DNA from: Gambelia wislizenii
Taxonomy: Eukaryota > Chordata > Lepidosauria > Squamata > Crotaphytidae
Length of the DNA: 64,000 nt
Assembly (NCBI GenBank): GCA_030847615.1
Contig: JAUMIR010000003.1
Coordinates: forward strand, 76,146,001 to 76,210,000
Direction: 5' to 3'
Below the pieces are notes generated by a model. That model saw nothing but the letters and a program-made list of their open reading frames with translations. It had not been told where the DNA came from and made no database searches. Positions within the stretch are counted from its first letter, which is position 1; each line of letters opens with the position of its first letter. The position numbers were made by a program, and so were the translations under genes. Positions 10,469 through 22,184 of this stretch are shown here, one piece after another.

Positions 10469-10600
10469 GCCAGATGTGTTGGATGACAACTCCCAATCAC
10501 CCCAGCCTGTGCCCTCCAGATGTGCCCAGTGGTCCTGATGGCTGCAAATGATGGGAGTTGTAGTACAATACATCTGGAAGGCACCAGATCAGGGAAGGTT
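10469..10600. mobile_element. CCAGATGTGTTGGA-type MITE
   Basis: Inverted repeats: GCCAGATGTGTTGGATGACA and AACTCCCA on the left, GGGAGTTGTAGTACAATACA and TCTGGAAGG on the right. The same unit recurs, more or less worn, at 15800, 29188, 34275 and 41895. Confidence 0.75.
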
Positions 10601-11061
10601 GGTCTAAATGATTCTATCAGTTATTGAAAGCACAACTCTACCCCTTTTATCTGCACTGTTTTTTTAAAAAAACAAACAAACAAACAGATTCCTTCCCTTA
10701 ACATTTTTAAAGTATCTTTGAAGGCTGGACACCCCCTAAGCACATTCCTACACCAGAGATATAAACCAGTGTTTCTTTTCAAAAAGGTTTGAACACCAGC
10801 ATGGCTAATTATCTGCATTTTCACATATTATTTATGCAGTGCCCAAACATACATTTTTAACCTGGGGAAGGGGAGAGAGACTGGCCTATCTGCCACATGA
10901 AACTATAATGTTGATCTTTGTTGACTGTAGGTGAAAACCAACCAAACAGCCACTCTCTTCCTACAGAAGAGATATCCCTCTGTTACTTGCCACCAATTTG
11001 ACATTCCATATATACTTCCCTTTTATGTGAAGAGAGTCATAGCTCAGTGACAGAGCATATA
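10601..11061. other. Unassigned sequence
   Basis: No repeat or gene recognised apart from a short (AAAC)n run near 10671-10686. Confidence 0.35.
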
Positions 11062-11276
11062 CAGTTGTCCCTCTGTATCCACGGATTTAAGTATTCACAG
11101 CTTGAAAATCTTCTTTAAAAAATAACAATCCAAAAAGCAAACCTTGATTTTACCATCTTATATAAGGGACACCATTTTGCTATGCCATTGCATATAATGG
11201 GACTTTAATATTCATGGATTTTGGTATCCACGGAGGCTCCTGGAACCAAACTCCAGCAAATATGAAGGGACAACTG
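11062..11276. mobile_element. Tigger-type MITE, copy 2
   Basis: CAGTTGTCCCTCTGTATCCA at the left and TGAAGGGACAACTG at the right, with TA on both sides (11060-11061, 11277-11278). The interior matches the 5154 copy in the opposite orientation (TATATAAGGGACACCATTTT shared with the reverse complement). Confidence 0.9.
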
Positions 11277-11788
11277 TACTTTGCATATAGAAAGTCTCAT
11301 GTTTGATTCCCAACATTGTCAGATGTTTCTAGCAAAGACCCCAGCCTGAAACCTTAGAGAGCAGTTGTCAATCAGAGGAAGACCATATTGAGCTAGGCCT
11401 TATCACACTGCTCCTTTATGTCACATTATTCCATTTGATTTTTGCGCTTTAATAGGATCATTTGCACTTTTTTTTCATCTGCATTAATGGTGTCATTACT
11501 GACTCCTATACCCTATCCCTTGCTACATGACTGGCTCGCCTAATTTTTTTTAAAATTATAGCTATAATAGCACAATAACGCTACAGCACCATGACAGTAC
11601 AATAGCACAGTGTCATTACAAAGCCCTCTGTGACTGCTGAGATCTTTTACTGGAGAGATGACAGAGGAAAAGAAAATGGCCACACCATTCCTTGCCATTT
11701 TTATTCCTTTCTCCTGCAGAGAGGAGAGCCTGCCACATTTTTTTTTACTGTGCCAGTTTTGCCTTTCTTATAACATTATAGTGTTATA
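11277..11788. other. MITE-like AT-rich block, family unclear
   Basis: Starts with a CCTTATCACACTGCTCC-like end and holds TAATAGCACAATAACGCTAC. This resembles the ATAACGCTAT-type sequences at 53180-54540, so it is probably one or more worn non-autonomous DNA transposons. Boundaries are not resolved. Confidence 0.4.
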
Positions 11789-12860
11789 GGACTTCATCAG
11801 ATGAGTCCCTTTAAACTTTTTTTGCTGGCATTAAAAAAAAAAAATTATGCCAGCAAAAGAACACAGCCCACCACACTTACCTTCTCTCCCGGCAGAAGGC
11901 TTCCCCAGCCATGAAGTGGAAGTGAACGAAGCCCTGTTCACTTCCTCCTTTGAAATCCGGTGAGACTTCATTGCATGGCAAATTAAAAAACAAAAACAAA
12001 ATAAACACACGAAAAGTTACACAAAGCACACACACACACTTACAAGTAAACCGGGGAGGGTCATGAAAAGTGTGTCACTTGGATGTTGCAATCTCACCTG
12101 AAAGTGTTTGCACCGGACCGGCCGGTCATGCTGCATTCACATGAGTTAAATGGCGCAAGGTTTCACATGCCGGCAATGCCGGCACTAAAGCGCCATGGGG
12201 AATCAATTGATGGCTTCAGCCATCAATTAAAAAGTATGGGTTTTAGCCAGTCTCTCTCTGGCTTTTCTTTGCAAATGAAGATTCAGGAAGGACTCATCCT
12301 GCACTTTCTGCAAGTGCACTGATGACTAAAAAGGCCAATCTGAGATAAACAAGTCTGGTTGCAGAAAGCACAGCAGAGGGTCTCCTTGGGTGATGTTTCC
12401 GGGTTGTGATTCTTTCTGCGTTGTCGTTTCTCTTCAAGACTTGTTTGGCGTGAGTTCTCAAATAAGGCTGCAGCATTGTGGATAGTGCATCTCCATGCCT
12501 CCCGATGTGAGGCCATGGAGGGCCATTGTTGATGATCAATTTGGCCGAGCCTGTGATGTTGCTTCAGGGAGTCTTTGTATCGCTTTTTTGGATCTCCCCT
12601 CTTACGCTGACCCGTGGCGAGTTCACCGTAGAGTACTATTTTTGGGAGGCGATGGTCCTCCATCCTAGAAATGTGTCCTACCCAGTGCAGCTGTGTTCTC
12701 AATATCATGGCCTCAATGCTGGTGATCCCTGCTTGCTCAAGGACAGCAACATGGGTTTTAGCCTGTACATAAATGTGAAAGGGCGATGTCTGATATGTGC
12801 ACCCTTTCGCGTTTCTATGCCCTTGTTATGATGCCGTATTTAGTGCATCTGATAAAGACC
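11789..12860. mobile_element. MITE, TTATCAGA-type family, interrupted by RTE tail
   Basis: Left end GGACTTCATCAGATG, right end CATCTGATAAAGACC. Without the 502-bp LINE insertion and its duplicated target it is about 557 bp, the normal size of the family. Shared interior: TTATGCCAGCAAAAGAACA, GGGTCATGAAAAGTGTGTCA, AATGCCGGCACTAAAGCGCC and ATGTGAAAGGGCGATG. It is an order-of-events marker: the LINE is younger than this MITE. Confidence 0.8.
12249..12750 (-). mobile_element. RTE-like LINE 3' fragment with perfect 13-bp TSD
   Basis: A 5'-truncated copy of the LINE at 37022-41003. It reads on the minus strand without a break from the TSD to its natural stop: VLEQAGITSIEAMILRTQLH, then HRLPKIVLYGELATGQRKRG, KKRYKDSLKQH, and a Cys/His finger-like end CCAFCNQTCLSQIGLFSHQC. 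The flanking duplication ATGGGTTTTAGCC (12236-12248 and 12751-12763) is perfect. An intact frame over about 155 codons plus a perfect TSD suggests a fairly recent insertion, made in trans by an active relative. Confidence 0.9.
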
Positions 12861-13117
12861 TCTGTTAATGATGAGTGAGAAATCTAGCTTATGGGCATCA
12901 CTGCTGAGACTTGCCTCACAATTACCCCCCCCCCTGTTAGTTGCTCTTGCAGCAATACCAACCAGCTAAAGTAAATAGAAACCACTACTACAAATTAAAG
13001 TGAGAGCAAAACGTGCCTAATAAAGCAAAATCTGGACTCTGAGACATTGTCCAGAAGGTGAAAATACTCCTCCTAGAATTTGAGGAGAATACCTTTTGTC
13101 CCAGTGAGATCCCGCAG
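12861..13117. other. Unassigned sequence
   Basis: No repeat recognised. There is a C-run at 12924-12934. Confidence 0.3.
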
Positions 13118-13640
13118 CAATTCACCTTATTTGGAAGGAGGGGGGCAAAAAAAAACCTCCAAAGACTATGCAGGAAAAGCCTTCACGGTTTTCCCCAAAG
13201 TTTTTAAAAGAATGCATTGGAGTGCACATTACCACTCATTTGGACAGCCGATTTGCATTGCAGCACAGGGCGAAAGTGGAAAGCTGATTGGTTGGATGTG
13301 TGGGGTGTGCTTGCCGGAAAGGAAGTGGCTGGAAGCGCCATTTTAGATTTTTGTGTTGTTGATTGTGTACTTTTTTGCTGCTCTGAGGTGATCAAATACC
13401 TTTTTTATTAGAAGGTTGCATTTGCGCACCTTTGCTTTAAAGTTACAAAAATATTGTGCAGTTGCCACAATGTGTAGAGAATAATAACTTGCTAATTTAC
13501 TTGGCCACCATCTTAATTTGCAGGTGTGTGCACTTCAAATGTGGCTAGCTTCACATACTATTGATTTTGTCAAAAGACAATGGAGACAAATGAACGCTGC
13601 TGCAAATTTGCAATAATGTCCAGAAATCATCATTATATCC
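13118..13640. mobile_element. GGAAGGAGGGGGG-type dispersed repeat, copy 1
   Basis: Homologous by eye to 57268-57790 over GAAGGAGGGGGGC, CAGGAAAAGCCTT, a GTTTTTAAAA stretch, CAAGC..ATTTG, AAAGCTGATTGG and the GGGTGTGCTTGC region. Probably a non-autonomous DNA transposon. The right end is not clear here. No coding capacity. Confidence 0.5.
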
Positions 13641-14069
13641 TCTCGTCTAGACAAGCCCTGGTTTGGCAATGTCCTAACAAATCATAGTCTGAGGCCATGC
13701 TTTGAAGCTGGTTTCCAGTTTATGGGAATGAAATTAAGAGTTGGCTGCAGTTCAAATGTATCAGGAATCTGATTTTTGTGTTTGACACAAACAGGAACCT
13801 TTATCCTGTTGCTGTATAAAATAGGTTACAATTTCCACCGGAGTATATCCATAGCCATGCATTTCTGATCTTGGATGGACTTTCCTTTTGCAAAGGTGAC
13901 TAGAATTCCAAGTTGAAAGTGGAAAATATGAAAAGAGTGACCTAGAGATGCTTTTCTCCATCTCATTCTATCCTAGCTTAGCCTTGGCAAGTTTTCTCCA
14001 AATACACCCATTAGGAGAGGCACATGTTCCATCCCTCTGCTGAGTACAACACCGGGACTGAGGGTCTAT
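13641..14069. other. Unassigned sequence
   Basis: No repeat or gene recognised. Confidence 0.3.
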
Positions 14070-14295
14070 GGGCCTGTCTACACTGCAGAAATGCAGCAAC
14101 TTGACATCACTTTATTCACTATAGTGCTAACCTATGGAATCCTGGTATTTATAGTTTTTTGAGGTATTTAGCCTTTTCTATCAGAGAACTCTGGTGCCTC
14201 ACTAAACTACAGCTACCAGGATTCCATAGGATAGAACTGTGGTGGATAAAGTACTGTAGTGCAAACTGCTATATTTCTGCAGCGTAGACAGGCCC
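14070..14295. mobile_element. MITE with GGGCCTGTCTACACTGCAG termini
   Basis: A long inverted repeat: GGGCCTGTCTACACTGCAGA / TCTGCAGCGTAGACAGGCCC, with a second inner inverted pair (CTATGGAATCCTGGTA / TACCAGGATTCCATAGG). Flanked by TAT on each side, a possible 3-bp target duplication. The GGGCC start and 3-bp duplication would fit a Harbinger-type element, but hAT is not excluded. Confidence 0.85.
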
Positions 14296-14714
14296 TATGG
14301 TGCCTTCCTTAGATAAGAGAAGAAAACTACTACTTCACCTTGATTCATATCAAAATGTGTGTCTACAACCCAAAATAAATAAACACTATATGTTATTATA
14401 CCTACTAATATTTTGATCGATTTACCAGATTGTACAATTATTGGTATATATTTGGCTTGCCAGGGGAGTTGTCCGGGGGCGGGGAGCACGGATGCGAGAG
14501 AGTACTCAATTGATTATATGCCAACTAATGCCTGGCCTGATTTTACACAGGCAACTATTTTTCACAGAAAAGGCAGTCCCAAAGATTTACACTGCAAGTG
14601 GCTCTAGGAAGGTTTTGCAGTGTCAAGCATATCCTACTCTGGAATTTATCCACCTCTCCAAGCGGACTTTCTTACCTAGGCAAAGTAACAGGACTGGTTC
14701 CATGCTTAGAGAGA
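14296..14714. other. Unassigned sequence
   Basis: No repeat or gene recognised. A short GC-rich patch with CpGs lies at 14462-14505. Confidence 0.3.
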
Positions 14715-14891
14715 AGGCCTTTTCACACTCCACAATTATAACGCTATGATTCCACTTTAACTGCCATGGCTCCATCCTATGTAATCTTGGGATTTGCTGT
14801 TTAAAGACTGATAATCCCAGGATTCAATGGGATGTTGCCATGGCAGTTAAAGTCAAATCATCGTAATATAACTGTGTAATGTGGAAGGGCC
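14715..14891. mobile_element. MITE related to the 14070 family
   Basis: GGCCTTTTCACACTCCACA at the left and TGTGTAATGTGGAAGGGCC at the right form the outer inverted repeat. The inner pair is CACTTTAACTGCCATGGC / GCCATGGCAGTTAAAGT, followed by CTTGGGATTTGC and ATAATCCCAGGATTC near the centre. Related elements lie at 17722 and 54149. Confidence 0.8.
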
Positions 14892-15341
14892 CAAAATGAG
14901 GCCAGAAGCAGATTTTGAGTGCTATGAAAGGGCACCAAAATTGTTAGTGTTTTGTGTTGTTATTGTTATATGTCTCCAACAATACCAGAGATGGGGAAAG
15001 TGACTTGTGAGATTTTCTGCCTCATGTAAATTGGCTAGCTTTCAGCAGTCTGTGCTGAACCAATTGTTGGATTGGTTGGCTGAGCGGGCACATGGTACCA
15101 TTTTCTTTTTTTGCTCAGGCAGTGATGTGGCTTGGGCTAGCCCTGCAGGGCTATATTATTAGGCTCATATATGTACCTGAACGAAAGCCTTGGAAGACTC
15201 AGCACCAACAGAATGTGTTCACTTCCAGTTTTTCATGGGATGTTTTCCTTTTCGGCAGAAGCTAATAGGAGCAGTCAGGGCTTGCATCACCCCTTTAGTT
15301 AAGTTGTTAAGTTGCTTTTAGATAAGATGTTGCTGTGAGTT
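14892..15341. other. Unassigned sequence
   Basis: No repeat or gene recognised; ends near a (TTTG)n run at 15345-15365. Confidence 0.3.
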
Positions 15342-15662
15342 CCAGTTTGTTTGTTTGTTTGTTTCATTTGTATGTTGCCTTTCTCCCAAGATGGGACCCA
15401 AGGTGGCTTCCATAAAACAACAGATTAAAAATAAAATATATAAAATTAAAATATTTTAAAAATCAGATTACAACATATAAAAAACCCCTCTAAAACATAC
15501 CAAATAAAACAAGCCCTGCTATTTATACATTAAAAGTCTGCTTGAAAAGAAAAGTCTTTGCTGCCAGTGAAAAGAAATCAGGGAGGGTGCCAGCCTAGCC
15601 TCTCATGGAAGGGCATTCCAGAGTGTGGGAGCAGCCACTGAGAAGGCTCTCTCTTGACTTTA
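15342..15662 (-). mobile_element. L2-type LINE 3' end
   Basis: On the minus strand it reads RERAFSVAAPTLWNALP, a typical L2-clade polyprotein C-terminus, then a short coding tail and an AT-rich 3' UTR ending in the plus-strand block TTGCCTTTCTCCCAAGATGG and a (CAAA)n-type tail. Only the last few hundred bases of the LINE are present. Confidence 0.75.
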
Positions 15663-17059
15663 ATAAGTATTTGCTGAAGATTTCCATGTGTAGTTCTGTT
15701 TCCCATGTTCAGATGTATGTGCAGGCAGCAGTCATGGTTCACTGTTACTCGCTGGACCTTATATGAGATCTACCTCATGCAAGAGAGGACAAAATGCAGT
15801 CCTCCAGATGTAGCTGGACTGCATCTCCTAGCATTCCTCACTACTGACTATGCTGGCTACGGCTGGTGGGAAATCCAGTGTACCAAATCTGGAGGACCAT
15901 ATTTTGCTCACTCCGGTAATGTCCACCTAGGATCAGTTGGCACAATCCAGAGGAGAGATAAAGGAATTGAAGGCACAGAAACTATGTCCAGCCACATGGG
16001 CATAAGGTATTTGCTTTATTTGCTAATGGCCTTTTCTGTTGAAAGATCAAGTGGCATATTGCATGGAGATCCCAGAAGGTCTTCTATTCTGCTTAGCTTT
16101 AGAGATGGAAAGGTACCATGTACATTTTAAAAAGTTCTTATTGGTTTTTTTAAATCCCCCTTGAAATAAATTGATTTTTTTATAGGAGATAGAAATGGGG
16201 AAGAACTTAGAAGCTCTAGGAGAGAGGCCATATTTACTCCTCTTTTAGCAATACACAGTAAAGCAATCAAATACAAGGATTCATCTTTCATCTTTAAGGC
16301 ATTGGTTTGCTGCTTACAGTCCACATAAAGTGACACCCAACTGGGAGAGAGAGACCGTTTGCTAACAGCTTGTGAACCTCCCTTTATTGCCTCTTATCAC
16401 TGCCTTGCCTGCTAATTTTGACACAGAGTGAATTGCTGAGCACCTTGGTCTCTGTGAAGCAACCGCTTAAAACCAGTCCTTACCACAATTAACAACCAGT
16501 TTGGCTTTGGGTCAGCCTGTTAACTATCAGGCCATCAAGAGCTGGTAATGATTGATTTCTCAGCAGTTGTGCCTTGAATAGAGGAGCCAAAGACCTGGGG
16601 AGCATTAGGTGAGCCCTTTGTGAAGGGCACCTGCCTCAAAGATGAACACTGAAGGGGTGGGCAGAGAGGATGCAGGCAGTGGGATGACCACCCAGATACC
16701 TGCACCATCCCAAATCACTTTCCTGTTAACCCAGAATAATTTTGTAATGATTAGATTGCAGCAGAGTTTGGAAAATTTACCTTCTAGGAGATTCTGGAAG
16801 TTGTGTTTCGAAGCTGCATGGACCAGGGCTTGTCCTCCCCCCGCCCCTGCTGTAATGCTCATTTCTGGAACTCCCTTCACAGGAAATTTGGGTTAACTTG
16901 TTTCCTGGTTAATTTCTACCAAGTTGACCATTCCTTCTTTTCCAGAAACCATTGCTATTGTGATGTGATTTTTGCTTCATTTCCGCCCCCACCCCCGCTC
17001 TGCCTCTATTGACTTCTAATACTTTTCATATTTTTTAATACTTGGGTCTTTTTAATTGT
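15663..17059. other. Mostly unassigned; possible conserved block 16340-16570
   Basis: Holds the MITE at 15800-15900 and a partial small palindromic element at 16755-16812. 16340-16570 is complex unique-looking sequence (GCCTGCTAATTTTGACACAG, GGTAATGATTGATTTC) and a candidate for comparative testing. The longest frame (15705-16130) crosses the MITE and matches no family I know. Confidence 0.3.
15800..15900. mobile_element. CCAGATGT-type MITE, worn copy
   Basis: CCTCCAGATGTAGCTGGACT and CATCTCCTAGCATTCC face GGGAAATCCAGTG and CCAAATCTGGAGGACC. Same family as 10469 and 29188. Confidence 0.65.
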
Positions 17060-17294
17060 GAGAGCCAGAATTGTGTAATGATTTGAGCATTAGAATATGA
17101 CTCTGGAGACCAGGGTTTAAATCCACGCTCAGCCATGGAAACCCACTGGGTGACCTTGGGCAAGTCACATTCTCTCAGCCTCAGAGGAAGACAAAAGACA
17201 CCCCCCCCCCTGAACAAATCTTTCCAAGAAAGAAAGGATGATTGCCTTAGGGTCGTCATAAGTTGGAAACAACTTGAAGGCACACAACAACAAC
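17060..17294 (+). mobile_element. tRNA-derived SINE, copy 3
   Basis: A full-length copy from GAGAGCCAGAATTGTG through GACTCTGGAGACCAGGG, GGTGACCTTGGGCAAGTCAC and GGGTCGTCATAAGTTGG to CACACAACAACAAC. A C-run interrupts the body at about 17201-17210. Confidence 0.9.
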
Positions 17295-17721
17295 TTTTTA
17301 ACTGTGCTTTTACAAGTTCTTAGTTTTATGTTGTTTGGAGTGCTCCTGATGTGTTGGGAGAGGAAGTTTCACATTTTTATATTTTTTAAAAATGCTTTCA
17401 GAATCCTATTTAATTGACTTGAAGGTTAATTAAAAAAAACTGGCATCATTGAAGTATAACTTGAAGAAGCACTATAGTATATTGGACAGGACAAAAGATA
17501 CTGGAGCAATGATCCGCTGCTGTATGCTGCTTTAGAAAGACACTGCTTCATTGATTAATTCATGACACTTCCCTCAAGGAGCACAGGCACTGTATGAATC
17601 TTCACACATATAAACACTTTTCCTCCCTTTTTTTTTACAGTCCTGTGAGGTAGATTACAGAGTGGCATAAGATTCTTCTAGTGACTTTCATGAGTGAATG
17701 GAGATTCAAACCCAATCCAAA

Positions 17722-17902
17722 GTCTCATTCACACTGTGCAGTTACAGCATTTTGATCCCACTTTAACTGCTATGTGTCCAGTCCTATGGAATCCTGTGAT
17801 TTGAAGTTTTGTGAAGGGCATTTAGAACTTTCTGTCAAAGAGTTCTATTGCTTCCCAAAGTTAAGGTGCTATCAATATGCTATAATTGTGTAAGAGACCC
17901 TA
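17722..17902. mobile_element. MITE related to 14715 (worn)
   Basis: GTCTCATTCACACTGTGCAG and CCCACTTTAACTGCTATG, then TCCTATGGAATCCTGTGATT, are shared with the 14070/14715/54149 family. The right end ATAATTGTGTAAGAGACCC is the partner terminus. Confidence 0.6.
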
Positions 17903-19589
17903 ATCTAACAATCTAAGCACTGTGTTACATTGGTTCTCCATTGTTATTTCATTTTGATGCTAGACAGTGGATGGGCAAAATTCCCCTCCAGTTTTGATAT
18001 GCATACTGTTTTTACATATGGTAGAAAACTTGGAAATGTTCAGATGTTGGGTTCAGCTCAGTGTCCCTGATGACTGAGTGTTTCTCCAGTTTTTAAACTT
18101 TTGGCATCTAAAAAACTAGGAAGAGCTCTTAAAAACTGGAGTGGCTATGGAGCTTTCTGAATTTTTAGAAACTACATGAATTCTATGTTATGAATATGTA
18201 TATTCTGCATACTGAAAATTTTGCTTATTCTTTTTTTGCAAAGAGTGAAATTGTTGTCTTTATCTGCTATAAACCCACTCTGGGCATATTAATTTTAGAA
18301 GGGAATGTTTAGATAAACTTACCTTAACTTTATAAATGTTGGGTTGAATTTGCCAAAACTTTGTCTACCACTGAAAACTTGAAAGGGCACTGAACTGATT
18401 TTGCAAGGTGGGAATATATGTCCAATCCAGGCCACTGTATAAAAAGTGGAGCTTCAGTTTTGCACTATGCACAATTGGACATGTTTTTTTTTTTAAAAAA
18501 AATCAACAACAAATTTTGTGATTGCAATCAGACTAGGATTCTTGTGGTCCTAAAGAAATGATGTAAGCATAATATGAAGTTATTTGTATTCCAACAATTG
18601 TCTTGGTCCAGAAGGTACAGAAAAATTGGAAGAAATGATCCCCACTTTTTATTTCAATGTATGGGGCATCCTTTAACATTGCAAAATGAGCTGCAATGGG
18701 GTCATCTGGTCAGTAGTTAATCTGTCCAAACCTGTTTCTTTTCCTTTGTCTCTAGCTTTTTACATTGTACTTCCCAGAGTAACTATTTAGCTGTACAACA
18801 TTGCTTCTGGTGCTTAAGGGCTTTGTATCTCACATGATCAAAGCTGTTGGTTCAAGCTGTAGCATGTAAAGGATAGGAAAAAGACTGACACCTGTTTGAA
18901 AACACTTAGAAAATACAGAGAATGCACTACAGTGATGGAATATCCCCAGCCTTGTGAAATGTATACACACACACCACCACCACCATTCGGGGGTTGTGGA
19001 AAGAATCAACGTATATCTTAAGAACTGGACTTCCTAAGTATTATCACTGTGAACACAAGGCCAAACTTCAGGACAATGCTTAGGGGAAAACCCAACATAA
19101 ATCTACTATGCAGCTAGAATCTTCATTTGGGGCAGGAAAAATTACATATCTGAGGACTGTTTTACACATTACATGGCAGCAAACCCAGTTGTAAATTCAA
19201 CAGGGACCAACAGCCAGTCCTGGCTCTCTGACAAGTCCATTGTATGAAAACACTGATTGTTCCAAACATGTGCTAGTCACATTCACATGTTCAGCTTTTA
19301 AGCTTACTCTAAAATCTACATAGGTGTGCAGCTAAAATGGTATTTATGTGAAATATATTGTATTTCTAACACAATATATTCAGTATTTTAGATAGTCAAG
19401 AGAATTCATTCCACAGTTTTAATCAGATTATCATGGGTTTTAGTTTTAGATTTCAAAAGATGTGCTTTGACTGTGACATTGCTTGGGGTAAGGGTTTGAA
19501 TCATGGGATATGCCCATGTCATGGGAACTGATTTTGTCAGGGGTTCTAGATTAGAATTATAGTACAGCACGGATTTGCTGCAGAGAACT

Positions 19590-19965
19590 CACTGGCTGTG
19601 CTCCCATATCACAGAAATGCACATTTTGTTGTTTTAACCATGAATTGTCCCACAGATGACCAAACACATCAAAGTTTATTTCCCCCATTTCTGGTCTGTT
19701 TCTCCATTTCACCACCTATTTCATGGTGGGAACAAGCCCATGGTTTGAGTTCAGATGTTATGCTGAGGTGTGGTTTAAATAAACAAGCCAGAGTTTATAA
19801 GACAATGACAAACCATGCCTTCTAATTTTAGTGTGGGGATGGCTAACAAGCCATGGTTTGTTTGTGGGGATAGTTTTATACACAACAAGCCAAAATTCAA
19901 CAAAGCACAAGCCAGTTTACTGTTATATGTGAACCCAGGCACTGAGTATTTTGTGCACCCACCCA
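19590..19965. repeat. AAGCCATGGTTTG-rich dispersed repeat
   Basis: Several internal direct and inverted copies of ACCATG / CATGGTTTG and ACAAGCCA motifs suggest a worn non-autonomous element. Boundaries and family are not resolved. Confidence 0.4.
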
Positions 19966-20134
19966 TGACATAATTAATTCATTTATTATAGATCTACCTA
20001 AAGAAGCAGTAGCACCCACAAAACATTTAGCTTTGAGTATATTTTCTGTGATGCAGCAAAGTAACTGAGTACCAGCACCTCAGTTGCTGGTAACAAATTC
20101 CTTTTAAGTGAATGGGGCATACTTCTAAGACTTA

Positions 20135-20741
20135 GGACTTTATCAGATGCACTAAATATGGTATCATAATGACACCACATAAATGCGAAAGGGTGTGCAT
20201 ATTAGATGACATCGTCCTTTCTTGTTTATGTCCTAGCCAAAGCACATACCTTTTAAATGAAGCCGTCAATTGATCCCCAGTGGTGCTTCAGTGCTGGCAT
20301 TGCCAGCGTGTGAAACCTCACACCATTTAACTCACATGAATGCTGTGTGAATGGCTGGTCTTGCCCAAACACTTCCAGGTGAGATTGTGACATCCAGGTA
20401 AGTGATACATTTTTATGACCCTGCCCTGGTCGGGTGTATTTTTCAGTAGAATGGTCTTATTCCAATAAAAAAATCCTAATCCCCATGTTACCTGGAAGTT
20501 TTAAGTGTGTGTATGTCCTCTTAAAAACTTTTTATGTGTTATTTTTTGTTTTATTTTTGAATTCCCCATGCGATGAAGTCTCACGAGAATCTGCGGGATT
20601 TGTTCACTTCCTGTTCATTGCTGGGGAAGCCTTTGTCTGAAGTGAAAGGTAAGTGTGGTGGGAGGTATTTTTTGCCAGAATAAAAATGTTTTTAGTTATG
20701 CTGGCAAAAGAACATTTTTAGAAGCTAGTTTGATAAAGTCC
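20135..20741. mobile_element. MITE, TTATCAGA-type family, 607 bp (best-preserved long member)
   Basis: GGACTTTATCAGATGCACTA at the left and TAGTTTGATAAAGTCC at the right, flanked by TTA (20132-20134) and CTA (20742-20744). Interior shared with 7816, 11789 and 23437: GCGAAAGGGTGTGCATATTA, the AGCCGTCAATTGATCC block, TTCCAGGTGAGATTGTGACA, GATGAAGTCTCACGAGAATC and GCTGGCAAAAGAACATT. No transposase frame. The 3-bp TWA-like duplications hint at the PIF/Harbinger superfamily. Confidence 0.85.
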
Positions 20742-21054
20742 CTATATTCTAAGAGTTTGAACCCGAATAGAACTTTTTGATGTGAGCGTAGGATGAAGAC
20801 ACCTGCATATTTTCTATCTAGTTCAGGCTGTATTTTAAAACACACACCCCCAATAGAAATTGTGCCCATAGGTCATCATCTTTCAGTAGGGTACACATTT
20901 AGAAACCAACTTTCCAAATAAAAAAGAGGTACATATCAGTCCTGACAGGTAAGATCGTGTAACAAATATGAAAAAGGGTGGGGTGCGGAGAGCAGAAATC
21001 AACATGAAAGATCTATAGATTTCTGAAAACAGTATCCAACTAAACTCGTTCTCC
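20742..21054. other. Unassigned sequence
   Basis: No repeat or gene recognised. Confidence 0.3.
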
Positions 21055-21590
21055 TCCTCCTCCTGGTTTCCTGGGGGGGTGGGAATTTACTGGACTGGGT
21101 CCATTTGGATTTTAGGAAAGTATTTGGTAGAAGAGCAAAAAGTATTGCTAACGGGCAAACTTTCTAGATGCAGAGAACAAATCAATTGAATCTCTGAGGG
21201 ATCAGTCTTTGAGTCTGTTATATTCAGTAATAATATTCTGGGGGAGGAAAGTAGGTTGATGAAATCTGCAGATAACTAGGAAGCATTGCTATTGCAGGGA
21301 AGGACCAGGAAATTATGCAGTATGGATCAGATGATCTCATGAACTGGAGGAAGAAAAATAGAAGACATTCATTAGGGGGAAAAAAGTGTAAGGTCATACA
21401 AAATTGGTCAGCACCTGGGGGGCTCATCAACTGAATATTATGGAGGAGGCAAAAGATGTTGGAAGTAGTAGTTACCGTAGCTTGCCAGTATGGGTGGAAA
21501 GAGGACAAGTTGGTTCCTGGTTGCATTAAGTGAGGCCTTTCCAAGCCAGGACAGAAAATCATAAGTGGTTAAGACACTGATGAGGCTGCC
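21055..21590 (+). pseudogene. Old CR1-like reverse transcriptase remnant
   Basis: Faint CR1-like order on the plus strand: TTGGATTTTAGGAAAG (motif A-like LDFRK), GAGGGATCAGTCTTTGA (QGSV-like), GAAATCTGCAGATAAC (FADD region) and a GGGGGAAAAAAGTGTAAGGT stretch (GKKCKV-like). Frames are heavily broken. Much more diverged than the 2785 copy. Confidence 0.45.
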
Positions 21591-21754
21591 TTTGAATTTT
21601 TTTTTTATATGGTTTAACTTTAAGATTCCCCCACCCACCAAAACAAGAATGATTCCAAGCTGCAAAAATTGCAAAGAAGAAAAACTAAGATTAGTTGTTC
21701 AAAAAGAAGTATGGTCAGAATCCTACGGGGAAGTTATGTATGTGTATTCTAGAG

Positions 21755-22184
21755 CAGTGGTCCTTAACCTGTGGTCTGGGGACCCCCGGGGTCTGCAGTG
21801 TCCTCACAGGGGGTCCATAAGGCTTGAAGGCTGCCTGGCCCACTTCTTCCCTGCAGTGGAGTGGCCATGTGACAGCAAGCCAAGGCAAAGGCTGGCTGAG
21901 TGGCTTGGCCTGTGCATTGCCATTCAACTTGCTCCAGCCACAAACTTGCAGAAAGATGCAGGAGAGAAGTCTTCCCTCCCCCTCCAGTGCCTTTGAGGGA
22001 AGGTTTAATGGGTGGTGTAATTGTATTATTATGATTATGATTATAATCATCATCATCAGGTGTTGTTGTTGTTGCTGCTGTTGCTGCTCTTGTTAGGGTT
22101 TTAAATCTTGAGTTAAGTCTTGGGGGTCCGAAGCAACAAGATATTTAAAGGGGTCCCTCGTAAAGAAAAGGTTAAGAGCCACTG
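21755..22184. mobile_element. hAT/Charlie-like MITE
   Basis: Terminal inverted repeats CAGTGGTCCTTAACCTG and AAGGTTAAGAGCCACTG, with GGGACCCCCGGGGTC near the left and AAAGGGGTCCCTCG near the right. CAGTGGT..TTAACC is typical of hAT-Charlie-derived MITEs; flanks TCTAGAG / CCTAGAA may be a worn 8-bp duplication. It encloses a (TTG/CTG)n triplet run at 22061-22093. Confidence 0.75.

Larger units (their letters stand above)
17295..20134. other. Unassigned, 2.8 kb, AT-rich
   Basis: Apart from the weak MITE at 17722 and the repeat at 19590, I recognise nothing. 18486-18504 is a T-run then A-run; 18963-18987 is a CA/CCA run. No credible coding region. Confidence 0.3.

Noticed and set aside
15705..16130. 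141-codon open frame, plus strand
   Set aside because: It runs across a CCAGATGT-type MITE and shows no family motif, start context or splice signals; chance frame.
21565..21996. 143-codon open frame, plus strand
   Set aside because: Most of it lies in the hAT-like MITE at 21755-22184; not a gene.
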